Positions 45,013 to 52,649 of a stretch of 64,000 bases of DNA are shown in pieces. Under the pieces are notes generated by a model. It was not told the DNA's origin. It saw only the letters and a list, made by a program, of their open reading frames with translations, and made no database searches. The stretch spans positions 434,001-498,000 of the forward strand of contig NZ_MSLT01000012.1 of assembly GCF_002149925.1 (NCBI RefSeq). Reading direction: 5' to 3'. This stretch comes from Thioflexithrix psekupsensis (GTDB taxonomy: Bacteria; Pseudomonadota; Gammaproteobacteria; Beggiatoales; Beggiatoaceae). Position 1 is the stretch's first letter. Each line of letters begins with the position of its first letter. The translations under genes were made by a program, and so were the position numbers.

Positions 45013-45288
45013 ATGGATTTTGAATGGAATCCCTTAAAAGCTGAAATTAACAGCAACAAACATAGTGTTTCCTTTGAAGAGGCAACTTCTGTATTTGGAG
45101 ATACGCTATCTGTAACATATCCCGATCCTAAACACTCAATAAATGAAGAGCGTTTTATAATGATCGGGCTTTCTGATAAACAGCGGATATTAGTGATTTC
45201 TCATGTGTATCGCGGTGAAACGGTAAGAATTATCAGTGCCAGACCTGCAACAAAACGGGAGCGGCAATTTTATGAGCATGGAAATTGA
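45013..45288 (+). CDS. brnT: BrnT-family ribonuclease toxin
   Basis: This 91-residue protein has the BrnT pattern: FEWNPLKAEINSNKHSVSFEEATSVFGD at the N-terminus (WDxxKaxxNxxKHGvsFeeA), RFIMIGLSDKQRILVISHVYRGETVRIISARPATKRERQFYE at the C-terminus. BrnT has a RelE-like fold and cleaves RNA until bound by BrnA. It overlaps the downstream antitoxin gene by 17 bases, the usual toxin-first order. The start lies 19 bases after the GTTATGC that ends the attC-like site, with a short leader as in integron cassettes. Confidence 0.93.
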   Translation: MDFEWNPLKAEINSNKHSVSFEEATSVFGDTLSVTYPDPKHSINEERFIMIGLSDKQRILVISHVYRGETVRIISARPATKRERQFYEHGN

Positions 45289-45499
45289 CAACGAATTAAA
45301 CGACGAACTTGAAGATGAATATGATTTTACTAACATGAAAGGTGGTGTTCGCGGCAAATACGCCAAGCCATATCATGAAGGTGTAAAACTTATTATGCTT
45401 GAACCTGATGTGGCAAAAATCTTTCCTGACGCAAAGTCAGTCAATGAGGCGTTAAGGTCTCTGGCAAAGATTATTCAGCAACACGGTAAAGTAATCTAA
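45272..45499 (+). CDS. brnA: BrnA-like antitoxin
   Basis: This 75-residue protein starts MSMEIDNELNDELEDEYDFTNMKGGVRGKYAKPY. The YDFTNMKGGVRGKY segment and acidic N-terminus are typical of short antitoxins paired with BrnT. The C-terminal part (FPDAKSVNEALRSLAKII) resembles a ribbon-helix-helix-like or toxin-binding region. The ATG at 45272 is used rather than an upstream in-frame ATG buried deep in brnT. Its TAA stop is part of ATCTAAC, the first box of a second attC-like sequence. Confidence 0.85.
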   Translation: MSMEIDNELNDELEDEYDFTNMKGGVRGKYAKPYHEGVKLIMLEPDVAKIFPDAKSVNEALRSLAKIIQQHGKVI

Positions 45500-45538
45500 C
45501 TTTGCACTCCAAGCCCAACCACCCGCCGTCGGGCTTTT
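45494..45538 (+). other. Second attC-like 5' half after brnA
   Basis: ATCTAAC (45494-45500) matches the attC R'' consensus RYYYAAC. It is followed by an L''-like GCACTCCAAGCCC and a 27-base stretch identical to that at 44910-44936. No matching 3' half with GTTRRRY is seen, so the site seems truncated or decayed. The GCCC...GGGC-TTTT part may work as a terminator. Confidence 0.45.
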
Positions 45539-45635
45539 AATGGTGTTTTTAGGCGTTCTTTTACAGGCTCAATACTTTGGAACGAGATAAATTAGCATAA
45601 CTTTTACCATACCAATTAGCCTAAATCCCCCCAAA

Positions 45636-45669
45636 AAAGGATAACGTCAAATATTAAACATTATCCTTT
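45636..45669. repeat. Inverted repeat downstream of brnA
   Basis: AAAGGATAA (45636-45644) and TTATCCTTT (45661-45669) are perfect complements around a 16-base AT-rich loop. The role is unknown; the surrounding 45539-45726 has no gene. Confidence 0.4.
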
Positions 45670-45726
45670 AATTCCCCAATTTCTATATCTTTAAAATTGA
45701 TCTAAAGCCAATAACTTTTCCTCTTG

Positions 45727-45894
45727 TTGTCTTGGCTAGCGACACAGCCCAACTTGATTATTTGTCGAACTTTTTCTAAAGCCTATGGTTTAGCGGGTTT
45801 GCGTGTGGGTTATGCCTTGTCGCACCCCGATGTGGCTAATGTGTTAAATCGAATCAGACAGCCATTTAGTGTGAATAGTTTAGCTTTAATGGCT
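45727..45894 (+). pseudogene. Diverged internal fragment of hisC
   Basis: These 168 bases align without gaps to 41853-42020 in hisC (codons 212-267, including the PLP-lysine motif [10 protein letters not shown]), with about 13 mismatches by eye. Neither end of hisC is present. The fragment ends exactly at the stop region of the minus-strand permease gene. It is a remnant of duplication or recombination, not a functional gene. Confidence 0.9.
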
Positions 45895-46594
45895 AATGAG
45901 CGGCTTGACCTTGTCCTTGTAATAGGCTTAATAGACCATTTAAAACCAGTGCAATCAGTAATAAAACAATGCCTAATGCAACCCCTTGTGCAAACATCCC
46001 TTTACTGGTCTCTAGGGCAATGGCTGTGGTAATATTTCGGGTATAATCTAAGATATTTCCGCCCACCATCATGGCACTGCCCACTTCAGAAATAATTCGA
46101 CTAAACGCAGCAATAACGCTGGCAAGTAAACCAAAACGAATTTCATACATCACAGTGAATAGGGCTTGCCAGGGCGATGCTCCCAAAGTAATTGCCGTTT
46201 CCCAAGCCCGCCGATCCGCCGCTTGACACGCCACGTGTCCCATAGCCACCAGCACAGGAAAACTCAACGCCACTTGAGCAATCACCATAGCCGTTTGTGT
46301 AAACAGCAGGCGAAAATCCCCCAGCGGCCCTTGACGCGATAACAGCATGTAAATGAGCAGCCCCACCACGACTGTTGGAATGGCCAGTGAAATGTTAAAA
46401 CAAGAAATGATGAAACGCCGTCCCCAAAAGTCATTAAATGCCAGCACGAAAGCCAACAATAATGCCACAGGTGTAGCGATGAACATGGCCAATAAGGAAA
46501 TTTTTAATGAGGTGAGTACAATCGTCCATAATGCCGCATCACCAGAAAATAGTAAAAACAACGCATCACGGGCGGTATGGATTAGGTTATCCAT
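45893..46594 (-). CDS. tupB: Tungstate-type ABC transporter permease, orphan
   Basis: The 233-residue permease has five or six membrane helices. The inner-membrane loop [35 protein letters not shown] fits the EAA motif of oxyanion permeases. [36 protein letters not shown] is characteristic of TupB/WtpB. It would import tungstate (or molybdate) with a binding protein TupA and an ATPase TupC. Neither is adjacent: upstream is rraA, and downstream the gene stops at the junction with the hisC fragment. Length is near normal, so the protein may be intact, but partners must be elsewhere or lost. Confidence 0.83.
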   Translation of the reverse strand: MDNLIHTARDALFLLFSGDAALWTIVLTSLKISLLAMFIATPVALLLAFVLAFNDFWGRRFIISCFNISLAIPTVVVGLLIYMLLSRQGPLGDFRLLFTQTAMVIAQVALSFPVLVAMGHVACQAADRRAWETAITLGASPWQALFTVMYEIRFGLLASVIAAFSRIISEVGSAMMVGGNILDYTRNITTAIALETSKGMFAQGVALGIVLLLIALVLNGLLSLLQGQGQAAH

Positions 46595-46692
46595 TCTTGT
46601 TAATCTTGCGGTGGGGAAATGGTTAATAAAGTAAAATTAAACCATTGATAAAAATATCTTTTTGACTGAATTAGAATTTTCAGAATAGACCT

Positions 46693-46755
46693 CTTGCAGA
46701 AGTCACCTCACGTATTGAGTTTCAACATGAAAGAGGCCAACTATACTTCTGCAAG
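46693..46755. repeat. Short inverted-repeat element (possible MITE)
   Basis: CTTGCAGAAGT (46693-46703) and ACTTCTGCAAG (46745-46755) are exact complements 41 bases apart, in the 186-base gap between rraA and tupB. The shape suits a small non-autonomous mobile element. Confidence 0.4.
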
Positions 46756-46780
46756 CGATCTATAAAGCGAAGCCTATCCT

Positions 46781-47266
46781 TCAAGTCACCAAACGCTGAC
46801 TAGAGACAATCATTCCATCGGCATCAGCATATAAATAATGGCCGGGAAAGAATGTCACCCCCGCAAAAGTGACGGGCAAATCCCGATCACCGCGTCCATG
46901 TTTGACGCTTTTTAGGGGATGCGTGGCCAAGGCATGTATGCCAATAGGAAGCGTGTTAATAGTGGCTGAATCACGAATACAGCCATACACCACAATTCCT
47001 TCCCACCCATTATCAATCGCCGCTTGTGCCAACAAATCGCCCACCAAAGCACAACGCATTGAGCCGCCACCATCAACCACCAACACTTTACCCGTGCCAG
47101 ACTGATTAAGACGTTCTTTAACTAACACATTGTCTTCATGAACTTTGACCGTGACCATTTCGCCACCAAAAGACGGTTTTTGTCCAAAACAGCGAAAAAT
47201 GGGATCGGCAACTTTCACCACCTCTGGAAATTGATCACATAAATCAGCAGTTTGATATAGCGTCAT
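46781..47266 (-). CDS. rraA: RraA-family protein (RNase E regulator / aldolase-like)
   Basis: This 161-residue protein has the normal length. Family motifs are TADLCDQF at the N-terminus, GKVLVVDGGGSMRCALVGDLLA, WEGIVVYGCIRDSATI, and a C-terminal GRGDRDLPVTFAGVTFFPGHYLYADADGMIVS. In E. coli RraA binds RNase E and slows RNA decay. Related proteins are 4-hydroxy-4-methyl-2-oxoglutarate aldolases, with the Arg and Asp of RDS and GD as metal/substrate residues, so the biochemical role is not certain. It begins 14 bases downstream of the ankyrin gene in the same direction. Confidence 0.93.
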   Translation of the reverse strand: MTLYQTADLCDQFPEVVKVADPIFRCFGQKPSFGGEMVTVKVHEDNVLVKERLNQSGTGKVLVVDGGGSMRCALVGDLLAQAAIDNGWEGIVVYGCIRDSATINTLPIGIHALATHPLKSVKHGRGDRDLPVTFAGVTFFPGHYLYADADGMIVSSQRLVT

Positions 47267-47280
47267 TGCAGTTGATTTCC

Positions 47281-48243
47281 TTATTTTTTCACATTGGCGT
47301 TTAACAAATCGATAATTTCAGCGTTGCCCTTAGTTGTGGCCATTTCTAATGCTGTATAACCCGCTTGATCGACTTTGGACGCATCTGCACCTTGAGCGAG
47401 TAATAACGCCACGATCTCGGCATTACCACGGAACACGGCTTGGATCAATGCGGTTTCGCCAGCATTATCTTGCAAATCAATGTCCGCACTGTGCTGTAAT
47501 AACAAACGAGTGATGTCGATTTGCTCACTTTCAGACGCATAAATTAAGGCAGTAGCACCACTTAAATCGCGTTGATTGATGTCAGCTTTGTGTGCTAACA
47601 ATAAAGTGGCCATTTCCACATCGCCGCGTTGTGTAGCCAGCATTAAGGGCGTGACTCCGCGTTGATTGCCGATGTTGGGATTGGCGTTGGCGGATAACAA
47701 GGCTTTGGCCACGTCAATAAAACCTTTTTTTACCGCGCCAAGTAATGCGGTTTCACCTTCATTGTCCACATTATCCACGTTAGAACCCGCTGCAATTAAA
47801 CGCAATACAACATCCAAGTAACCTTGGCGCGCCGCGATCATCAGCGCATTCCAACCAGAACGAGTGCGACTATTGACACTTGCGCCGCGATCTAACAATA
47901 ACTTGGTGATCACATCGTAACCAAATTCAGCCGCAAACGTCAGCGGCGTACAACCTGCCACCGTGCGGGCATTGACATCCGCGTTGTGTGCCAGTAACAC
48001 ATCAACCGACAGTTCACTGCCGCTCTCAATGGCGCGCATCAGCGCAGTTTTGCCGAATTGATTACCCGCATTGACATCTGCCCCTTGCTTGATGAGTGTC
48101 TCAATTAAATCGACATCATCGATCAAAGCGGCTTCTCGCAGATCGCTGTTTAACTGCTCCATATCGCTGGCCAATACCGCCGCCATTGGATTGGAAAAAA
48201 TAGAAAAAACAGCCGTTAATACTACCAATTTTAAAAGTTTCAT
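47281..48243 (-). CDS. Exported ankyrin-repeat protein
   Basis: The 320-residue protein has a signal peptide (MKLLKLVVLTAVFSIFSNPMAAVLA), then about nine ankyrin repeats of 33 residues filling the rest (for example FGKTALMRAIESGSELSVDVLLAHNADVNA and SGATALIYASESEQIDITRLLLQHSADID). Ankyrin arrays bind other proteins; this one should act in the periplasm or outer envelope. The start at 48243 is chosen because it opens the signal peptide; a longer in-frame extension overlaps the intergenic region. It may be cotranscribed with rraA. Confidence 0.9.
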   Translation of the reverse strand: MKLLKLVVLTAVFSIFSNPMAAVLASDMEQLNSDLREAALIDDVDLIETLIKQGADVNAGNQFGKTALMRAIESGSELSVDVLLAHNADVNARTVAGCTPLTFAAEFGYDVITKLLLDRGASVNSRTRSGWNALMIAARQGYLDVVLRLIAAGSNVDNVDNEGETALLGAVKKGFIDVAKALLSANANPNIGNQRGVTPLMLATQRGDVEMATLLLAHKADINQRDLSGATALIYASESEQIDITRLLLQHSADIDLQDNAGETALIQAVFRGNAEIVALLLAQGADASKVDQAGYTALEMATTKGNAEIIDLLNANVKK

Positions 48244-48357
48244 AATGCCCTTTTTTGTTATGAAGTGGAAAGAAAAAATAATGTCGTCAAATAAAATCGG
48301 TACTTTCTGGCACTGAGTTAGGCACATCAGGCGAACATCACGAGAAGCCAATATTGC

Positions 48358-48972
48358 TTAACCAGCGGCCTCTTCCTCGGCGGGAGGGGCTTCTTCGGCT
48401 TGTTCGGGTTCATCGGGCATGGTGTGGACGATACCGCGATGACACTCAATGCACGTTTGTCCGCGTTCCTGCGCTCGTTCGTGACGATTACGCGCAAAAC
48501 GATCTTGCGCGCTTAAATCCATGTGGTCAAAAGAATGGCACGTGCGGCATTCGCGGGAATCCGTGGCCATCATTTTGTCCCAAACCATGTTCGCCATCTG
48601 CCAACGACGGGCTTCGTACTTTTCAGGGGTATCGATTGTTCCCATGATTTCGTGCCACACATCTTTAGCGGCGATAATTTTCGCGTGCATTTTGGGGAAA
48701 AATTCCTTCGGCACGTGACAATCAGCACAGCCCGCATGAACACCAGAGGCGTTTGACCAGTGCATACTCTGTTTTAATTCTTCATAATTGGTCTGCATAC
48801 TGTGGCAAGATACGCAGAACTCAGTCGTATTCGTATATTCTAAGCCAACGGTAAAGCCGATCCCTCCCACTCCACCGATCAGCAAGATCGCAAAAATAGC
48901 AAAAAATAAACGCCACTTAGAGCGTTTTGCGGGCGCAGCGGTCTCCACAGAGTCATTCTGAGGTGTAGTCAT
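48358..48972 (-). CDS. NapC/NirT-family tetrahaem cytochrome c
   Basis: The 204-residue protein has an N-terminal membrane anchor (about residues 20-42) and four haem c motifs: CVSCH, CADCH, CRTCH and CIECH. It ends in an acidic, Ala/Pro/Glu-rich tail. NapC/NirT proteins take electrons from quinol and give them to periplasmic reductases of nitrate, nitrite, TMAO or similar acceptors. No such reductase gene is adjacent. The start at 48972 has GGGAG 8 bases ahead; an ATG 27 bases further upstream is less well placed. Confidence 0.93.
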   Translation of the reverse strand: MTTPQNDSVETAAPAKRSKWRLFFAIFAILLIGGVGGIGFTVGLEYTNTTEFCVSCHSMQTNYEELKQSMHWSNASGVHAGCADCHVPKEFFPKMHAKIIAAKDVWHEIMGTIDTPEKYEARRWQMANMVWDKMMATDSRECRTCHSFDHMDLSAQDRFARNRHERAQERGQTCIECHRGIVHTMPDEPEQAEEAPPAEEEAAG

Positions 48973-49546
48973 TGTTGTGTCTCCCTTTGGTGTGGTCATT
49001 GTGATCTAAAAGACCCATTGGCTCAAAAACTATAAACCTGTATCACTTTTTTGATTTATAATCCCAGTAAATGGGTCTGAAATGGTCAATAACAAAAACG
49101 GCGGTTTATCTTGTCCTCAACTAAAATCTTAGTAAAAATGTCTGATTTTATTAAGCGTTCATTATTATGCGGCTTTACCATAGCATAAACTGTGCATCAA
49201 GGCAAAATTATAAGTATTAAATTCAAGTTATACCATCATTTTAAAATTAAATGACACACCATTTCATGAATGCCAAGCCTTTAAACAAAGGCTTTCCATT
49301 GAGTTCCGTATGAAGCGCGACGCGGTTCAGATGACATTCCTAAGTAGCACTTGGGACAAGATTCAATCTAATCAATAAAATTAAAAATCAGCCCAAAATT
49401 CTTAAATTCTAATTCAGATAAAATAAAGACTTTATAAAGCCTATTATTTTAATAGATAATCATCCCCAATCCTAAAAAACAAAGAACCCCAAAGTGTTGT
49501 ACTTTGGGGTTCTGACGTATGGGATTTACGGTAACAGATTACAAAA
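48973..49546. other. Intergenic stretch with a short hairpin
   Basis: No supported gene lies here. It contains a perfect stem AAGCCTTT (49275-49282) and AAAGGCTT (49287-49294) with a 4-base loop, but no T-run. The first 150 bases probably hold the cytochrome promoter. The end holds the terminator at 49483-49513. Confidence 0.5.
49483..49513 (-). terminator. Strong intrinsic terminator of the small DUF3149-like gene
   Basis: AGAACCCCAAAGT (49483-49495) and ACTTTGGGGTTCT (49501-49513) form a perfect 13-bp stem with a 5-base loop. On the minus strand it is followed by a T-rich run. It lies 33 bases past the stop of the 46-residue gene. Confidence 0.85.
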
Positions 49547-49687
49547 TTATTTGGAATCACCCTTACTTTTATCGCTGCCAAAGAGGAAAAAAGCCCCTAA
49601 AAACAGAATAATTAAAATCGCAAACACCACTGTAAGTAATGATAAAATCCCTACGCTATCCCCTAACATGACTTCCAATAATTTCAT
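49547..49687 (-). CDS. 46-residue single-pass membrane protein, DUF3149-like
   Basis: The short frame reads MKLLEVMLGDSVGILSLLTV, then VFAILIILFLGAFFLFG and a basic hydrophilic tail. One membrane helix with a GILSL/GLMSL entry is the pattern of the DUF3149 small proteins of proteobacteria. GAGG lies about 9 bases ahead of the ATG, and a perfect 13-bp intrinsic terminator follows the stop, which together strongly support a real gene. The role is unknown. It lies between coaE and the cytochrome gene in the same direction. Confidence 0.72.
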   Translation of the reverse strand: MKLLEVMLGDSVGILSLLTVVFAILIILFLGAFFLFGSDKSKGDSK

Positions 49688-49973
49688 AATATCATACCTC
49701 GGTTAAACTAAAATAAAACAACATCGCCCCTCGAATCGCGGCGAGCCTTGCGCCCAAAACAATCGATGTAGAGCATTCAGCAATTCTTTGTCATTCCATT
49801 CCTACAAATGTCCGTGTCATTTTGACTCAGACGTAAGTTTTATCAAAAAAACGCTTTAAATACCACTTATTTACGATTTACGGGCAGTTTTTCCCCTTCA
49901 TTCTCGTTTACTGACAAAGCTATTTATTTGTTATTCTTGTGTTTTTTAAAAATCGTCGCATCTTCCCTGTGTG

Positions 49974-50588
49974 CTAACTTTGGGTGGGTGTGGATGCAAT
50001 ATTGGTGTAATATTGATGCAATTGCGCCACCCGCACCGACAACATCTGCACATCGCCACTGTTGTCAATCACATCGTGTGCTGCCGCCAAACGCGCTTGA
50101 CGACTGACTTGCGCCGCTAACATTTGCTCAATCTCAACCGCACTCAGCCCACTGCGTAACGCCAAACGAGCGTGCTGCTGTGCTTCGTTACAATCCACCA
50201 CCAACACCCGATCCACCCAATCGGTTTGCTGTGTTTCTAACAATAACGGAATACTTAACACACAATAAGGCGTTTCTACTGGTAAATCAGTCAGTTGCTG
50301 TTGCATGGCCTGACGAATTAACGGATGTAATAAATTTTCTAACCCACGCCGTTGCACCACATCAGCAAACACAATGGCACGTAATTTGGCGCGGTTTAAC
50401 GTGCCGTCATTATGTAATATTTCATCACCAAAACGCGCCACAATACCTTGTAAACCCCGCTGACCGGGTTGCACCAGCGCGTGTGCCACCACATCGGCAT
50501 CAATGATCGGTACGTCATAGCCTGCAAATAAATCAGACACCGTCGTTTTACCACAGGCAATCCCGCCTGTTAAGCCAATTTTTAACAT
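49974..50588 (-). CDS. coaE: Dephospho-CoA kinase
   Basis: This 204-residue P-loop kinase begins MLKIGLTGGIACGKTTVSDLF and catalyses the last step of coenzyme A synthesis. Other family marks are IIDADVVAHALVQPGQ, LHPLIRQAM, VLSIPLLLET and the RLALRSGLSAVEIEQMLAAQVSRQARLAAAHDVIDNSGD lid/adenine region. Its start overlaps the stop of the prepilin-peptidase gene by one base. The pilD-coaE order is common in gammaproteobacteria. Confidence 0.96.
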   Translation of the reverse strand: MLKIGLTGGIACGKTTVSDLFAGYDVPIIDADVVAHALVQPGQRGLQGIVARFGDEILHNDGTLNRAKLRAIVFADVVQRRGLENLLHPLIRQAMQQQLTDLPVETPYCVLSIPLLLETQQTDWVDRVLVVDCNEAQQHARLALRSGLSAVEIEQMLAAQVSRQARLAAAHDVIDNSGDVQMLSVRVAQLHQYYTNIASTPTQS

Positions 50589-51463
50589 TAAATCAACCAG
50601 TTAATTGTATTTTGTAAGTACACCTGTCCTCCCATCAAACTCAACCAACCCGCACACGCCAAATAAGGGCCAAAAGGAATGGGTTGATTACGGTCGCGCT
50701 CTTGCAACAGAATTTGTGCCATTCCGAAAACCGCGCCGACCAAAGAAGACATGAGAATAATCAAGGGGATACTCTGCCAACCCAACCACGCACCAAACAA
50801 AGCCAGCAATTTAAAATCCCCATGTCCCATGCCTTCCTTACCCGTAATCAATTTAAACAGCCAATACACCGTCCACAAAGACAAATAACCAAAAACCGTA
50901 CCTAAAACAGCCGCTTCCAACGACACCAAACGAGTCTCTGGCCACAAATTCAACAACAAACCAAGCCACAACAACGGCAAAGTCAAATCATCAGGCAACA
51001 ATTGGTGATCAACATCAATCAAACTCATCGCCAACAAGCCCCACGTCAGAAACAAAGCCGCTAACATTAACCACGTAAACCCAAACTGCCACGCCACAGC
51101 AATAGACAACAACGCACTGGCCAATTCCACCAAAGGATAACGAATACTAATGGCTTTGTGACAAGCCGTACAACGTCCACGCTGATATAAGTAGCTGATA
51201 ATCGGAATATTTTCCCAAAAACGAATGTGATGCCCACAATGCGGACAATGCGACGCGGGCGTAGTCAAATTAAAGCGGTCTTGCGTGACCGCTTCTAATT
51301 CTAACAATTCTCGACATTGGGCTTGCCATTCTCGCTGCATCATGACAGGTAAACGATAAACCAATACATTTAAAAAACTACCCACAATTAATCCCAACAA
51401 TCCAACACACAATAATAAAGCCAAACGATCATTGGCTAAAACATCAATCATGGCATCAAACAC
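50588..51463 (-). CDS. pilD: Type IV prepilin peptidase / N-methyltransferase
   Basis: This 291-residue inner-membrane protein has about eight helices. The N-terminal methylation domain has the four zinc cysteines (CPHCGHHIRFWENIPIISYLYQRGRCTACH). The peptidase aspartates are in SLIDVDHQLLPDDLTLP and MGHGDFKLLA. It cleaves and N-methylates type IV pilins and type II secretion pseudopilins, such as the GspJ-like protein encoded at 55595-56260. It is cotranscribed with coaE. Confidence 0.95.
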   Translation of the reverse strand: MFDAMIDVLANDRLALLLCVGLLGLIVGSFLNVLVYRLPVMMQREWQAQCRELLELEAVTQDRFNLTTPASHCPHCGHHIRFWENIPIISYLYQRGRCTACHKAISIRYPLVELASALLSIAVAWQFGFTWLMLAALFLTWGLLAMSLIDVDHQLLPDDLTLPLLWLGLLLNLWPETRLVSLEAAVLGTVFGYLSLWTVYWLFKLITGKEGMGHGDFKLLALFGAWLGWQSIPLIILMSSLVGAVFGMAQILLQERDRNQPIPFGPYLACAGWLSLMGGQVYLQNTINWLI

Positions 51464-51481
51464 GGTGAAAATTCCTTAATT

Positions 51482-52648
51482 TCAGAAATGAGAAAACCAC
51501 AACAATCCCACATTAGACAAACGGCTTTCTCCTGAACAATTGTAGGCTTGAATAGCCACATAATAATTCTGTGGCTGTTCAAGATGACCTTTGAGAAAAA
51601 TCTGCTGTCCTAAATCAAGGCTATTTAATTCAGATAAATCACGATAATTAAAAGGCAAATAAAACAGCGTGTAACCTTCGGCAAATTTTGGTGCTGTCCA
51701 CAATAATTCCGCATCATTTCCTGCGACAGAAACGGTTAATGACGGCGATTCAGGAACAGGAGTGATACCTTCTTGACATACGCCAAATAAGGGGTCTAAA
51801 GACGTAAACTGAACTTCAGCAACATGACTTTTAATAAACTCTTGAAAAGCCGACAAACGCGTATAAACACCAGGGAAATAACCACACCGATCAGCACCAT
51901 AACTGACCAGACCAATTTGCACTATCGTATCATCATTAGGATTGTGAATAATCAGGGGGCCGCCGCTGTCTGCGGTGCAAGAATCGCGTCCCAAATTCAT
52001 CCCCCCCGCACACAACATGCTGGGGAGTAATTCTCCCGATTGAATGACTTTACCATCAACTAATAATTTTTCACATAATTCATTGTCTAATAACGGCATA
52101 GAAACGGCCATTAAAGTATCTGGATAACGCCCTAAATTACTGGTACTGCCCCAACCTAATACCGTGGCTGATAAGGTGGTCGGCAAAGAATAATCCGCTT
52201 CGTCTAATAAAGTCACAATCGGCAAATCAACAGGTTCAGCTAATTCCAATAAAGCAATATCGTTTTCCAAAATATTAAAACTAAAATCAGGATGCACAAT
52301 AATTTGCTTCACATCAAGCAATAAAGTTTGCTGTAAATCCACATGAGCTGCCACTACCTGCACATCGGCTGGCATGTAATCGCGGCGTGGCGGGTCACTG
52401 AGACAGTGTGCTGCCGTCACTGCCCACGTGGGTGCGATCAGCGACGCACCGCAATAGTGACCTGTTACAGCGGTTTTTCCCGCTTCAACCAACGCCAAAG
52501 TCCACGGATATTCCCCTTGTGCGACAGGCTGACCACCGACCACACGCGCCTGTCGTTCTTGCGCGACAAGCTGGGTCATAAAAGAGACAAATATCACCAA
52601 TATTAAAGTGATCTTTAGCGTATTTTGATAAAAAAAATTGCGGTTCAT
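51482..52648 (-). CDS. Secreted trypsin-like serine protease (S1 family)
   Basis: This 388-residue protein has a signal peptide ending near VAQ (residue 30). A short propeptide ends at Arg35 before VVGGQP, the trypsin activation site. The triad is His81 (TAAHC), Asp130 (ENDIALLEL) and Ser228 (CTADSGGP). Asp222, six residues before the Ser, predicts cleavage after Arg or Lys. About 100 residues follow the protease domain and look like a fibronectin type III-like beta domain (PESPSLTVSVAGNDAELLWTAP). It starts one base after the stop of the neighbouring pyruvyl-transferase-family gene. Confidence 0.93.
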   Translation of the reverse strand: MNRNFFYQNTLKITLILVIFVSFMTQLVAQERQARVVGGQPVAQGEYPWTLALVEAGKTAVTGHYCGASLIAPTWAVTAAHCLSDPPRRDYMPADVQVVAAHVDLQQTLLLDVKQIIVHPDFSFNILENDIALLELAEPVDLPIVTLLDEADYSLPTTLSATVLGWGSTSNLGRYPDTLMAVSMPLLDNELCEKLLVDGKVIQSGELLPSMLCAGGMNLGRDSCTADSGGPLIIHNPNDDTIVQIGLVSYGADRCGYFPGVYTRLSAFQEFIKSHVAEVQFTSLDPLFGVCQEGITPVPESPSLTVSVAGNDAELLWTAPKFAEGYTLFYLPFNYRDLSELNSLDLGQQIFLKGHLEQPQNYYVAIQAYNCSGESRLSNVGLLWFSHF

Positions 52649-52649
52649 T

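Noticed and set aside
45724-46032. Plus-strand frame that starts like HisC
   Set aside because: Only the first 168 bases are hisC-derived; the rest is antisense to tupB. It has neither the N- nor the C-terminal part of an aminotransferase.
49494-49706. 70-codon plus-strand frame
   Set aside because: It begins inside the terminator hairpin and is antisense to the better supported 46-residue membrane protein gene.
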